In this document: positions 26,380 to 35,414 of the stretch, piece by piece
Layout: each line of letters begins with the position of its first letter
Position numbering within the stretch: the first letter of the stretch is position 1
IMG/VR virus record: IMGVR_UViG_3300036766_000988
Span: 186,001 to 250,000 of that record
Source: a virus
Reading direction: 5' to 3' (one strand)
DNA: 64,000 bases
The notes under the pieces: model-generated
What the model saw: only the letters and a program-made list of their open reading frames with translations
Database searches by the model: none
What the model was told of the DNA's origin: nothing
Translations under genes and position numbers: made by a program

Positions 26380-26383
26380 GTAG

Positions 26384-26480
26384 AAAAAACTCAGCCCCTC
26401 AAATCGCCCGCCCCGCCCCTTCGGTCCAGCGCTGTTCAGACGCTTAGACCGTCAGTTGAACACAGGAATCGGGCGGTTTG
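26384..26480 (-). terminator. possible terminator after the tRNA-like domain
   Basis: Read on the minus strand, an arm at 26480-26470 pairs with 26410-26400 over 10 of 11 positions. Ten bases later comes a run of six T (26389-26384). The 59-base loop is long, so this is only a tentative rho-independent terminator. Confidence 0.3.
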
Positions 26481-26496
26481 AAGGGCCGAGAAACTT

Positions 26497-26576
26497 TGGT
26501 GGACACGATCGGGGTTGAACCGACAACCAGGGCTTTGGAGGCCCCAGCTCTACCCGTCTTGACAAGCGGCGCCGCC
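26497..26576 (-). tRNA. tRNA-Trp-like domain, 5' side degenerate
   Basis: The 3' part is textbook tRNA. It has GGTAGAGC of a D-arm, an anticodon arm with a 5-bp stem and loop CTCCAAA (anticodon CCA, U33 and A37 present), a T-arm with loop TTCAACC and a 5-bp stem, then CGTGTCC, discriminator A and an encoded CCA. The 5' side does not fit. The expected GGACACG strand is replaced by GGCGGCG (two mismatches and one wobble), U8 is missing and the D-loop is 13 bases. A GC-rich inverted repeat (26558-26563 with 26578-26583) covers that side. It may be a decayed tRNA, a tRNA-like end of a longer RNA, or the tRNA part of an attachment site. Confidence 0.5.
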
Positions 26577-26897
26577 GGTCAAGACCTTGAGTCTTACGTG
26601 CCCGTGAACTGAGAAGCTCGTTCGCTCCCGTGGAGGGGCTGGCTACTCTCCAGCGTGTCGCAGGCGTATACGTTCATGACGCGCATCGTGTCTGCGAGCA
26701 AGAGGGTTGATCTCACGGCCGTAAGACCAACACCCTGGCTTTCGGCAGGCCCTCGCGGGCTCACCATCAAGCTGCCCTCCCGGCAACGAACGAACTGAAC
26801 CACAAGCAGGCGTAGATATGACCCACGCACTTCCAGCCTACACGGCGACTCCCTGGCAAGGGGGCGGTCTCCTTGATCCTACTGCTTGTGGTTCGTA
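26577..26897 (-). ncRNA. candidate structured noncoding RNA preceding the tRNA-like domain
   Basis: About 320 bases without a convincing protein gene, just downstream of a promoter element. Perfect helices can be drawn: a 13-bp stem (26882-26894 with 26797-26809) enclosing a multibranch region, and GGCAG/CTGCC (26744-26748 with 26772-26776) enclosing a GCCC-GCGA-GGGC hairpin with a GNRA loop at 26749-26760. A bulged hairpin of about 14 bp lies at 26703-26736. Two further 5-bp stems follow towards the tRNA-like part. A 78-residue frame (26594-26830) crosses it but has no Shine-Dalgarno and no recognisable fold. No known RNA family was matched. Confidence 0.5.
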
Positions 26898-26903
26898 GTT
26901 TTA

Positions 26904-26929
26904 CTACACCGCTCGACCCCCAAGTTCAA
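26904..26929 (-). promoter_or_regulatory. bipartite ECF-like promoter element for the structured RNA
   Basis: Minus strand: TTGAAC, 13 bases, GGTGTAG. The first half overlaps the stop codon of the HNH gene at 26926. There is no protein gene within the next 500 bases downstream, so it most likely drives the noncoding RNA. Confidence 0.62.
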
Positions 26930-27231
26930 CCTTGCTTCGATACCAAGACCGCTTTCTCGTATGAGGAGCCGATCTTCGCGTACAGCTCGGCCGGAGAGAA
27001 CCCTGGCTCAGGGACCTCCCCTCGATGGGACGCTTCGGCCTTTTGGTGGCAGGGGTCACAGAGCGAGATGCCGTTCTCGGCGACGTAGCCACCGTTGGGC
27101 ATCTCAGTCCGATCGGTGATGTGGTGAGCATCAAGCGGTTGAGGAGCTGAGCAAACGCGACAGGCGTTCCGGTCCCTCTTGAAGACGGCCTCCCTAAACG
27201 CCTGTCGCACCTGCTTCTTGGTGTCACCCAC
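26926..27231 (-). CDS. HNH endonuclease
   Basis: 101 residues. Basic N-terminal helix, then CRVC, LDAHHIT (the catalytic His pair), NGISLCDPCH (Asn and the second zinc knuckle). It is a nicking or double-strand nuclease of the HNH superfamily, possibly a free-standing homing enzyme next to the RNA ligase. GTG 27231 overlaps the ligase end by 8 bases and has GAAGG upstream. Longer frames lie inside the ligase gene. Confidence 0.85.
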   Translation of the reverse strand: MGDTKKQVRQAFREAVFKRDRNACRVCSAPQPLDAHHITDRTEMPNGGYVAENGISLCDPCHQKAEASHRGEVPEPGFSPAELYAKIGSSYEKAVLVSKQG

Positions 27232-27886
27232 CTTCGATCCTGTTCCGAACGGGCTTTCGGTCCTTCCAGTGCTCGTCCGTTTGAACGTGATCTTCGCGAA
27301 CCCACTTGGCCACGTAGTGGGGGAACATGGAGTCGGGCATGTCGCACTGGCGTCGAACCACCACCCCTTCACGAGTTTCGCCAACGTGGCTTGCCCCGAG
27401 GGCATGCCGCTCGACGAGCTTCTGAAGCTCCTTGTCGCTGTAAACGATCACGTTCCGTTCCAGAACGGGTACCGTGGGACACCCCACCAGATCGGCCCAC
27501 TGCTCGACCTCGGCCCAGCTAGCCCACAGGCACTTTCGGAGGTCGCAGACCCCAAAGACCATGAAGTAGGCGGGCAGCCGGTTGTAGCTGATTGTGTGCT
27601 GAGCCCAGAGCCACTCGCCGAAGATCTGCACCCCAGCCGGGATGCGGCTCCTGATGCACGCGTGCATGGCCTTGAGAGCGCTGAAACTTTGGTGGCGGGG
27701 TCGGCCAGCATGGGTGCGGGCGAAGACCGCCTCGTTCTCCAGGCAGACGTTCGAGCCGTCCATCTTCTCGGTCACCATGATGGGGGAGAAGAGCAGGAAG
27801 TCCGTGGACTCGATTCGCTTGTCATCCTTCGTGCAGCCGGGGCTGAACAAGAAATGACCTGTTCGGGGGTACTTGGGGGAGTCCAT
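27224..27886 (-). CDS. RNA ligase, Rnl2-like
   Basis: 220 residues with covalent nucleotidyltransferase motifs: motif I TEKMDGSNVCL (nucleotidyl Lys), motif III region FGEWLWAQHTI, motif IV EGVVVRR and motif V VAKWVR. It joins RNA 3'-OH and 5'-phosphate ends, as in repair of nicked RNA. ATG 27886 has GAGG upstream and a bipartite promoter element 19 bases before the start. With RtcB at 31848 the window holds two chemically distinct RNA ligases. Confidence 0.87.
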   Translation of the reverse strand: MDSPKYPRTGHFLFSPGCTKDDKRIESTDFLLFSPIMVTEKMDGSNVCLENEAVFARTHAGRPRHQSFSALKAMHACIRSRIPAGVQIFGEWLWAQHTISYNRLPAYFMVFGVCDLRKCLWASWAEVEQWADLVGCPTVPVLERNVIVYSDKELQKLVERHALGASHVGETREGVVVRRQCDMPDSMFPHYVAKWVREDHVQTDEHWKDRKPVRNRIEGG

Positions 27887-27905
27887 GACATGCCTCGTGC
27901 GGCTA

Positions 27906-27931
27906 CTACGCCACGGGTCCCCCAAGTTCAG
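27906..27931 (-). promoter_or_regulatory. bipartite ECF-like promoter element upstream of RNA ligase
   Basis: Minus strand: CTGAAC, 13 bases, GGCGTAG. Located between the groEL stop and the RNA ligase start. Confidence 0.6.
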
Positions 27932-27934
27932 CCC

Positions 27935-29988
<2,054 letters not shown>

Positions 29989-30018
29989 CGCGGCATGATA
30001 GCCACGTCTGGTCTGATG

Positions 30019-30564
30019 TCAGCCGACTTTGGCTCCGTCGTCCCCAGAGCAGTATAGGAGAACCGTACCCGAGGGCCCCGACGTGGCGAGGATCATCCCT
30101 TCCGACTCGATGCCCATGATCTTGCGAGCTGCCAGGTTGAGAACCGCGACAACCTTCACGCCGATGAGAGCTTCGGGTGCGTAGGACTTCGCCAGCGTTG
30201 CGACGATTGGACGATTCCCCCCAGGCCCAAACGAGACCAACAGCTTCAGGAGCTTGTCGCTCTTCGGGATCCTCTCGGCTGTCTTGATGGTACCCACCCG
30301 CATGTCGACCTTGAGGAAGTCATCGAAGGAGATCTTTCCTCCCGAGAGAATCCTCGACATGGCTTCTGGAGACAGCCCTTGAGGATTGCTGACACCCTTC
30401 ATCTCCGCAGGCTTCGCTGCTCCCGAATCCGCCATCTCCTGCATGGTGGGCCGGTCGGGGCTCTCGAAAGCTTTCTTGTAGGCCTCCCGTGTCCCCTCGG
30501 TGATTTCCACCTTGAGACTCGAAATGGGGACTTCTGCGTGTAGGTCGATCTTGTGGTCAGTCAT
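30019..30564 (-). CDS. tRNA-binding OB-fold protein (EMAPII / MetRS C-domain / CsaA type)
   Basis: 181 residues. An N-terminal extension with a Pro/Ala-rich stretch precedes residues 75-175, a tRNA-binding domain: FDDFLKVDMRVGTIKTAER, SDKLLKLLVSFG, RPIVATLAKSY, VVAVLNLAARKIMGIESEGM. The fold binds the tRNA elbow and acts as a docking module or chaperone. Together with two RNA ligases it suggests tRNA maintenance. ATG 30564. Confidence 0.85.
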   Translation of the reverse strand: MTDHKIDLHAEVPISSLKVEITEGTREAYKKAFESPDRPTMQEMADSGAAKPAEMKGVSNPQGLSPEAMSRILSGGKISFDDFLKVDMRVGTIKTAERIPKSDKLLKLLVSFGPGGNRPIVATLAKSYAPEALIGVKVVAVLNLAARKIMGIESEGMILATSGPSGTVLLYCSGDDGAKVG

Positions 30565-30923
30565 GGTGCCTTCTTGTCGATGAGCGCGAGATGCGCGTCA
30601 ATGTCTTGTTGCTCGAATTCCGCAGCAAAGCCCAGCGAATGACAGCACCAACATCCGGTGCCCCAATGGCCGTTGCATGCGGGGTTGCAGCAGCCGAGTC
30701 CGTGCTGCTCCGCGATCTTACAACGTCGTTCACCAGCCTGATGAGGCCGCTGTTTACTGAGGATGCTCTCGTAGAAGCGAATGCGCTTCTGGAGTTCTTC
30801 GACGTACGGATTGCACTTGGGGCACGGAGTGCAGTAGGCGGGCCATTGGGCTTGGCGTTCCGAGTCGAGAGCGCGATGCCACCCGGCCGGATAGGGATGC
30901 CGATGCTCACAGGTGGGGATCAT
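30561..30923 (-). CDS. Cys-rich hypothetical protein
   Basis: 120 residues with about 12 Cys in CTPCPKC, CKIAEQHGLGCC, NPACNGHWGTGCWCCH; several zinc sites are possible. The C-terminus is acidic helix. ATGA overlap with the downstream OB-fold gene supports reality and cotranscription. Family not recognised. Confidence 0.68.
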   Translation of the reverse strand: MIPTCEHRHPYPAGWHRALDSERQAQWPAYCTPCPKCNPYVEELQKRIRFYESILSKQRPHQAGERRCKIAEQHGLGCCNPACNGHWGTGCWCCHSLGFAAEFEQQDIDAHLALIDKKAP

Positions 30924-31330
30924 GGTTGGGACTCCTCAGCCTCAGCAACGATTTGAGGAAGGATTGGTGCGTAGAAGTTTCTGAATGCCGATTGGGCCAG
31001 AAAGTCCTCGACGCTCTTCCAAGCTACGGGACATCCTTCCTCCATCTCACGTGGCCCTCCTACAGCTTCCACCAGGAAGAGGCACACGATAGACGCCCGT
31101 CCTGGCTTGTGGGGAAGGCCGTGCGGCCCTTCGTGGACAAGCCGAGCACTTACCGTGAGTACTCCCGTCTCTTCCCCCAGCTCACGCCGCTGAGCAGCTT
31201 CGGGGGTCTCTCCGTCTTCGACCATACCGCCAGGCAAAGCCCAACTTTGGTAGCGGGGATTCCACACGCACAGTACATCGCCATCGCTGACGACCACCGA
31301 CACGGCTGCTTTTCGTTCTTCGCTAGGCAT
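30920..31330 (-). CDS. NUDIX hydrolase
   Basis: 136 residues with a complete NUDIX box (GGMVEDGETPEAAQRRE followed by LGEETGV), which binds the catalytic metals. The family hydrolyses nucleoside diphosphates linked to other groups, including damaged dNTPs, ADP-ribose, NAD and RNA caps; the substrate cannot be read from sequence. Start codon at 1330 of the third 10 kb block (31330), ATGA-type coupling downstream. Confidence 0.88.
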   Translation of the reverse strand: MPSEERKAAVSVVVSDGDVLCVWNPRYQSWALPGGMVEDGETPEAAQRRELGEETGVLTVSARLVHEGPHGLPHKPGRASIVCLFLVEAVGGPREMEEGCPVAWKSVEDFLAQSAFRNFYAPILPQIVAEAEESQP

Positions 31331-31349
31331 GCTTCACCCTTGCTGATGC

Positions 31350-31742
31350 CTAGCGGGGCTCCGGTACCAACACGAAGCCCAATGAGGTACCATCGTCCCG
31401 ATAGATCTCAATATCACGTGAAGGCCCTTCTCCTGGTACCTGAAAGGAGTCCCGATAGGAGATCCGGAAGGTGGCGTTGGCTTTGGCGTTACAGGCTTCA
31501 TCGGAGACAACCGTCGAGATTTTAGCCTCGGTGGGGAAGGGGATCTCCGTTGCAAGCAACTCCAGATCGTTCGAATAGTTGGTATCGACGACCCTAACCG
31601 GTAGGGGGTTATCTTCACCTTCGGGCTGAACGAGCCCATCAGCTCCGGCACCATCCCGATGCCGGAGCGTATACAAGGTCAAGGTTCCTGGATTGTGCGC
31701 AAAGCTAAACCAGAACCCGTCGCCTGTCAGATCGATCAGCAT
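31350..31742 (-). CDS. hypothetical protein
   Basis: 130 residues, beta-rich composition (TLTLYTLRHRDG, ATFRISYRDSF, GTSLGFVLVPEPR). Not recognised. ATG 31742 with GAGA upstream. It ends 19 bases before the NUDIX gene. Confidence 0.6.
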   Translation of the reverse strand: MLIDLTGDGFWFSFAHNPGTLTLYTLRHRDGAGADGLVQPEGEDNPLPVRVVDTNYSNDLELLATEIPFPTEAKISTVVSDEACNAKANATFRISYRDSFQVPGEGPSRDIEIYRDDGTSLGFVLVPEPR

Positions 31743-31847
31743 GACATTTCTCGGGGAAGACGTGCCCACCTCTGATGATGAGCAATACCCCAGACGGCGG
31801 ACTTCGATACATCGAACATGTAAAAAATAGCCCGCCCTCTTCTGGGA

Positions 31848-33251
31848 TCAGTCTGCCCCCTTGATGTTGGCCACGGGGTACAACCGGTGGGCGACCCTAG
31901 CGATCTCCTCGGCTTCCAGAACCCCCAAGACCGAGTCGAGATCTTTGTAAACGTGAGCGCATTCGTCGAGCGGGATGTGGCGGTGGTTGCTCATGATGCC
32001 TTCGATGGCCACGCCGTTGAACGTACGCTTGACGTTGGCCATCTCGTCATCGATCCGCTGCTGCTTGTGTTCGAGGTCCCGCTTGGCCTTGCCCCGCGCC
32101 ATGATGCGGCCGGATCCGTGGTTGACCGAGCACGCCGTCCTGTAGGCATTCCGCTGCGGAAACAGGACTGCGGCACCCTCGTACATCGAACCGGGGATGA
32201 GGCAAGGGTGGCCGGTGGCCTCCCACGGGGTTCCCACCAGATCGGGATGTCCCGCCGGAAACGCGCGAGTGGCCCCCTTGCGGTGAACGAAGCCCTTCTT
32301 GGTCGTCCCATCGGGAAGGACGAGCGTCTCCTGCTGGACCAGGTTGTGGCTGATCTCGTAGTAGACCTGGACGTCCGATCCGAAGACTTCTTGCGTGGCC
32401 TCTCGAACTCCGTTGACGATGATGTGTCGGTTCGCGACAGCGAAGTTCGCAGCCGAGTTGTGGTGAGCCCAGTACTCCTTGCCGAGGGGCTCGTCCGCAC
32501 GGAGCCACGACTCCTCGCGCCGGTTGGCCGGGAGGTTGCGGACCTTCGCGCCTTCGTAGAAGAAGTGGTTGGCCGTCTGCCAGCCGTATCCGCGCGAGCC
32601 GCAGTGAACCATGATGAAGACCTCGCCCGAGTCGCGGTCGCACTGCATCTCGACGAAGTGGTTACCGCCGCCGACACTGCCGAGCTGGCCGATGACGCTG
32701 CCGTACGCCTTCTCGATCTTCGTGAGATCGGCGGTCTCGTCGACCGGGATGTACTGCCGCTCGCAGAGCCCAGCATCGACCCCGAGGGCCTTCGCTCCGT
32801 AGCGGAGGATCTCGTCGACCTGTTGCTTCTTGAACTTGGGCATCAGCTCCGGCCGGTTGTGTCCCTTGCCGGTTGCGATACGACGCTCGACCTCGGTGAC
32901 CCACTGGCGCCGACGTTCCTTGCTCTTCACGGAACCCGCGTTGAGGTTCGCCTTCATGTAGAGCACGCCGCACGAGATGTCGTAGCCCGAGCCGCCCTGG
33001 ATGATCGTGTTGTCCGTCACGATGACCGAGCCAACCGGAACGCCGTAGCCGACGTGGCAGTCCGGCATCAGGTACGCCCCGATCACCCCTTCGTAGGAAG
33101 CGCCGTCCGCGATCTGCTGCCAACAGCCTTCTTCGGAGGACTCGTAGAGAGCTTCCGAAAGGAAAGCGTGGGCATCTACCCGCATCTTGCCAACCTTCGG
33201 CAGGACGTAGTGGTTGTCGCGGACCTTCTGAACGGCGTACTTGAACGACAT
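31848..33251 (-). CDS. rtcB: RtcB RNA-splicing ligase
   Basis: 467 residues. The metal and guanylate motifs of RtcB are present: GYDISCGVLY, VGGGNHFVE, HCGSRG, HRKGATRAF and SVNHGSGR with the guanylylated His. RtcB joins 2',3'-cyclic phosphate or 3'-phosphate ends to 5'-OH ends using GTP, the end chemistry left by tRNA anticodon nucleases. ATG 33251 lies only 8 bases after a bipartite promoter element and has no Shine-Dalgarno, so a leaderless mRNA is possible. Confidence 0.95.
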   Translation of the reverse strand: MSFKYAVQKVRDNHYVLPKVGKMRVDAHAFLSEALYESSEEGCWQQIADGASYEGVIGAYLMPDCHVGYGVPVGSVIVTDNTIIQGGSGYDISCGVLYMKANLNAGSVKSKERRRQWVTEVERRIATGKGHNRPELMPKFKKQQVDEILRYGAKALGVDAGLCERQYIPVDETADLTKIEKAYGSVIGQLGSVGGGNHFVEMQCDRDSGEVFIMVHCGSRGYGWQTANHFFYEGAKVRNLPANRREESWLRADEPLGKEYWAHHNSAANFAVANRHIIVNGVREATQEVFGSDVQVYYEISHNLVQQETLVLPDGTTKKGFVHRKGATRAFPAGHPDLVGTPWEATGHPCLIPGSMYEGAAVLFPQRNAYRTACSVNHGSGRIMARGKAKRDLEHKQQRIDDEMANVKRTFNGVAIEGIMSNHRHIPLDECAHVYKDLDSVLGVLEAEEIARVAHRLYPVANIKGAD

Positions 33252-33259
33252 GGGATCTA

Positions 33260-33285
33260 CTACACCAACCGGGGCTCTTGTTCAG
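33260..33285 (-). promoter_or_regulatory. bipartite ECF-like promoter element upstream of rtcB
   Basis: Minus strand: CTGAAC, 13 bases, GGTGTAG, then 8 bases to the rtcB ATG. The TGA in CTGAAC is the stop codon of the upstream gene at 33282. Confidence 0.6.
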
Positions 33286-33863
33286 CCAGGCTCTTGGGGG
33301 GGATCGGGTCGACGAAGGAGACCTCGGCTGAACTCGATCATCTGATGAACCACCGCTTCGAGGTTCCGCCGCTGGATTTCCTCGCGGAATTTGTCCTCTT
33401 CGGTGGCTCCCTCACGGCTCGCCCGTTCTTGGGCTTGTTCGTAGGCGATGTCAGCTCGACCGCATCGTTGCAACAGGGCCTCCATCACCCCAAAGTGCAT
33501 GAGGCGCTCTTCCATGCCCTTGCGCTTGAGCGCCATGGCGGTCCAGAACTCTTCGGCCGCATCGTCTGCCGTGACCCCTTCGCCAAGCGTGACCTTTCCG
33601 TTCGGATCGATCTGGACGATGACCCGGCCGGTTTGGGTGGCGAACGTGAGGGTACCCGGATGGGGGGCTCCCAGCTCACGGATGAGCCGGTTCTCGACCG
33701 ACTCGGGCCTTGGCCCCAGAACGGCATCCCAGTAGCCTCTCAGCCCCTCCTGGTCCTCCCCGGCCCCGGCGTTGGGGGCTTCGGAGTGGTCTTTTTCAGT
33801 GGAGGCCTCTTGAGGGGCTTCTCCTGGGGTGCCTTCTGAACGGTCTTTTTGATCGTTGGGCAT
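33282..33863 (-). CDS. hypothetical protein overlapping a membrane-protein gene
   Basis: 193 residues. Acidic disordered N-terminus of about 40 residues. A short beta segment then a helix (RVIVQIDPNGKVTLGEGVTADDAAEEFW) recalls a module common in small phage proteins, followed by helices. ATG 33863 has a strong GAAGGAGG Shine-Dalgarno although it lies 124 bases inside the upstream gene. Function unknown. Confidence 0.68.
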   Translation of the reverse strand: MPNDQKDRSEGTPGEAPQEASTEKDHSEAPNAGAGEDQEGLRGYWDAVLGPRPESVENRLIRELGAPHPGTLTFATQTGRVIVQIDPNGKVTLGEGVTADDAAEEFWTAMALKRKGMEERLMHFGVMEALLQRCGRADIAYEQAQERASREGATEEDKFREEIQRRNLEAVVHQMIEFSRGLLRRPDPPQEPG

Positions 33864-34378
33864 GGCGTGCCCTCCTTCTCATCTGGGTCGTCGCGTAGGA
33901 TACGTTCCCACGCGGTCAGGATTTGGGTTCGGTCGACTTTCGGCTCCTCGACCTTGGGCTCGCGCCGACGTGTTCTACGGGTGCGGACGGGTTCTTCGCG
34001 ATACGGACCCTGGGGGGTTCCTCCAACGAAGGCCTGTCGGAGGGCCTCAGCGTTGAAGGCTCCTGTTTCGAAGCCCCCTACGGAGAGATTCTGGTGAACT
34101 TCCAGGCGTTCCGCTTCAAGCTGGAGTTCGCTGGTGGCTCGCTGCATCTCCGCGTTGGCTTGCCGGATCTCTTCCTGCGTTCGTTCGGCTCGTCCTTGTC
34201 TGGCCCTAAACTCCCTGACCCTTCGTTCGACGAGCCAGCGGAAGGCGTACTTCCACGCCTGCGCCGACCACACGATCAGAAGAAAGCCAACCGCTATCCC
34301 GAAAGCGTAGCGACCCGAGGGGCTCAACCAGCTCCACAAACCGGTGAACCAACCGGTGACATCTCCGACCGTGACCAT
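33740..34378 (-). CDS. single-pass membrane protein with coiled coil
   Basis: 212 residues. A hydrophobic segment at about residues 24-41 (AFGIAVGFLLIVWSAQAW) is followed by a charged coiled coil (residues 50-95) and a basic Pro/Lys-rich tail. N-terminus out, C-terminus cytoplasmic is a guess. The layout recalls i-spanins but there is no partner lipoprotein, so no lysis role is claimed. ATG 34378 lies 8 bases after a GGTGTAG element. The last 41 codons overlap the next gene. Confidence 0.68.
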   Translation of the reverse strand: MVTVGDVTGWFTGLWSWLSPSGRYAFGIAVGFLLIVWSAQAWKYAFRWLVERRVREFRARQGRAERTQEEIRQANAEMQRATSELQLEAERLEVHQNLSVGGFETGAFNAEALRQAFVGGTPQGPYREEPVRTRRTRRREPKVEEPKVDRTQILTAWERILRDDPDEKEGTPCPTIKKTVQKAPQEKPLKRPPLKKTTPKPPTPGPGRTRRG

Positions 34379-34646
34379 GGCCTACCCTACACCTCCTGAG
34401 CTTTCGAGGGCTGAAGAAAAAACGCAACAACCGACCCCTCTCAGGCCCATTACCAGTAGGGGGTTCGACACACCTCCCTTCGACGCTGCGAAGTATTTTC
34501 GACTGCCGCGAAGGATTTTGGCGCTTCCTCCACATAGGAGCGCTCGAAGTTGTCCCGAGAGCCTACGACCTGTCCCGTAAAGAACGGGGTTGTCGTCTTT
34601 CTTCGCTCCGACGTGAACGAAGTGGATCACAGGGGAGCATAACCCG
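34379..34646. other. strand-switch region, divergent promoter territory
   Basis: 268 bases between the last gene of the minus block and the first plus gene. A GGTGTAG element faces left at 34386-34392. A minus-strand frame of 82 residues (34382-34630, GTG start) spans the region without a Shine-Dalgarno; I could not support it as a gene, though its first 55 codons look similar to local codon use. No tRNA or strong terminator found. Confidence 0.4.
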
Positions 34647-35033
34647 ATGGAGGATCAGATGAGAGCGTTCTACGTGAAGATCGATGAGGCTACCCAGGCG
34701 AAGACTCCAGCAGAGGCTATCGGGAAGTTGACGGAGGCCTACTCGCTCGGGCAGCCGCTCATCAAGCGGGCCCGAGCCCGGTGCGAGTTCAGGACGGTGG
34801 CGAATCTCTCGGATATCCTCCGGTGGGCCGCCTTCACTTGCGCAGCGAAGCTTGTCGGTGGCGACCGAGCCCCTTGGGCCCTTTTTCCTTACGATGGCAG
34901 CTCCTCGCCGACGCTCAGGGGAGAGTCGTCAAGCCTCGACTGGCGGTGGCGTAAGGAGCAGGAGTGGGCCGAGACGTGGCTTCCGAGTGTCCCCCTCTGG
35001 ACCCGAGGCCCTGACTCGAAGATGAGCTTATAG
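34647..35033 (+). CDS. hypothetical protein
   Basis: Up to 128 residues, helical N-terminal half with RARARCEFRTVANLSDILRW, then a Trp-rich C-terminal part. Two starts are possible: ATG 34647, or ATG 34659, which has GGAGG 5 bases upstream and is preferred on that ground. Not recognised. Confidence 0.55.
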   Translation: MEDQMRAFYVKIDEATQAKTPAEAIGKLTEAYSLGQPLIKRARARCEFRTVANLSDILRWAAFTCAAKLVGGDRAPWALFPYDGSSSPTLRGESSSLDWRWRKEQEWAETWLPSVPLWTRGPDSKMSL

Positions 35034-35045
35034 GCCTGGAAAGCT

Positions 35046-35414
35046 ATGGAGAGTCTCACCCAGCGGGTTGTGCGTCGATTCCTGGCAGCTCAACCTCGGT
35101 TCCAAGACGTCCGCCAGATGCTGCTCGAAGGGCTCAAGCGGGAGGGGTGGGAAGTTCGCGAGGGCCTCATGGTGCCGCACGCGACCTCGCCGGATCACAA
35201 GACCCGCCTGTGGTTCAAGGCCCGTGCGGTCTACATGAATGACCTGGGCACGGATCCCCGTGACTATAAGAACACCCACAGCTTGTCATCCGACATCCGT
35301 GAGTACGTCGATCTCCGAGGGCTCTTGAACGACATCGCTATCATGCGGCGAATCCAACATGGATCCAAGCCGGACCCCGCAGGAAACCCGGGATCACCCG
35401 AATTTCGCGCCTAG
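35046..35414 (+). CDS. hypothetical protein
   Basis: 122 residues. N-terminal amphipathic basic helix (LTQRVVRRFLAAQ), then mixed alpha/beta. Converges with the next minus-strand gene, overlapping it by 4 bases. Function unknown. Confidence 0.58.
   Translation: MESLTQRVVRRFLAAQPRFQDVRQMLLEGLKREGWEVREGLMVPHATSPDHKTRLWFKARAVYMNDLGTDPRDYKNTHSLSSDIREYVDLRGLLNDIAIMRRIQHGSKPDPAGNPGSPEFRA

Noticed and set aside
26420-26450. Second tRNA-like anticodon arm downstream of the tRNA-Trp-like domain
   Set aside because: A 4-bp stem with a 7-base loop can be drawn but no T-arm or acceptor stem accompanies it.
26594-26830. 78-residue minus-strand frame inside the structured RNA region
   Set aside because: No Shine-Dalgarno, no family, and the same bases form many perfect helices; kept only as a possible alternative to the RNA.
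31887-33839. 650-residue plus-strand open frame
   Set aside because: Antisense of rtcB, which has all catalytic motifs on the minus strand.
33282-34378. Spanin pair
   Set aside because: The upstream protein has the i-spanin-like helix plus coiled coil, but the overlapping gene has no lipoprotein signal.
34382-34630. 82-residue minus-strand frame at the strand switch
   Set aside because: GTG start without Shine-Dalgarno, unusual C-terminal composition, and the end overlaps a promoter-like element.
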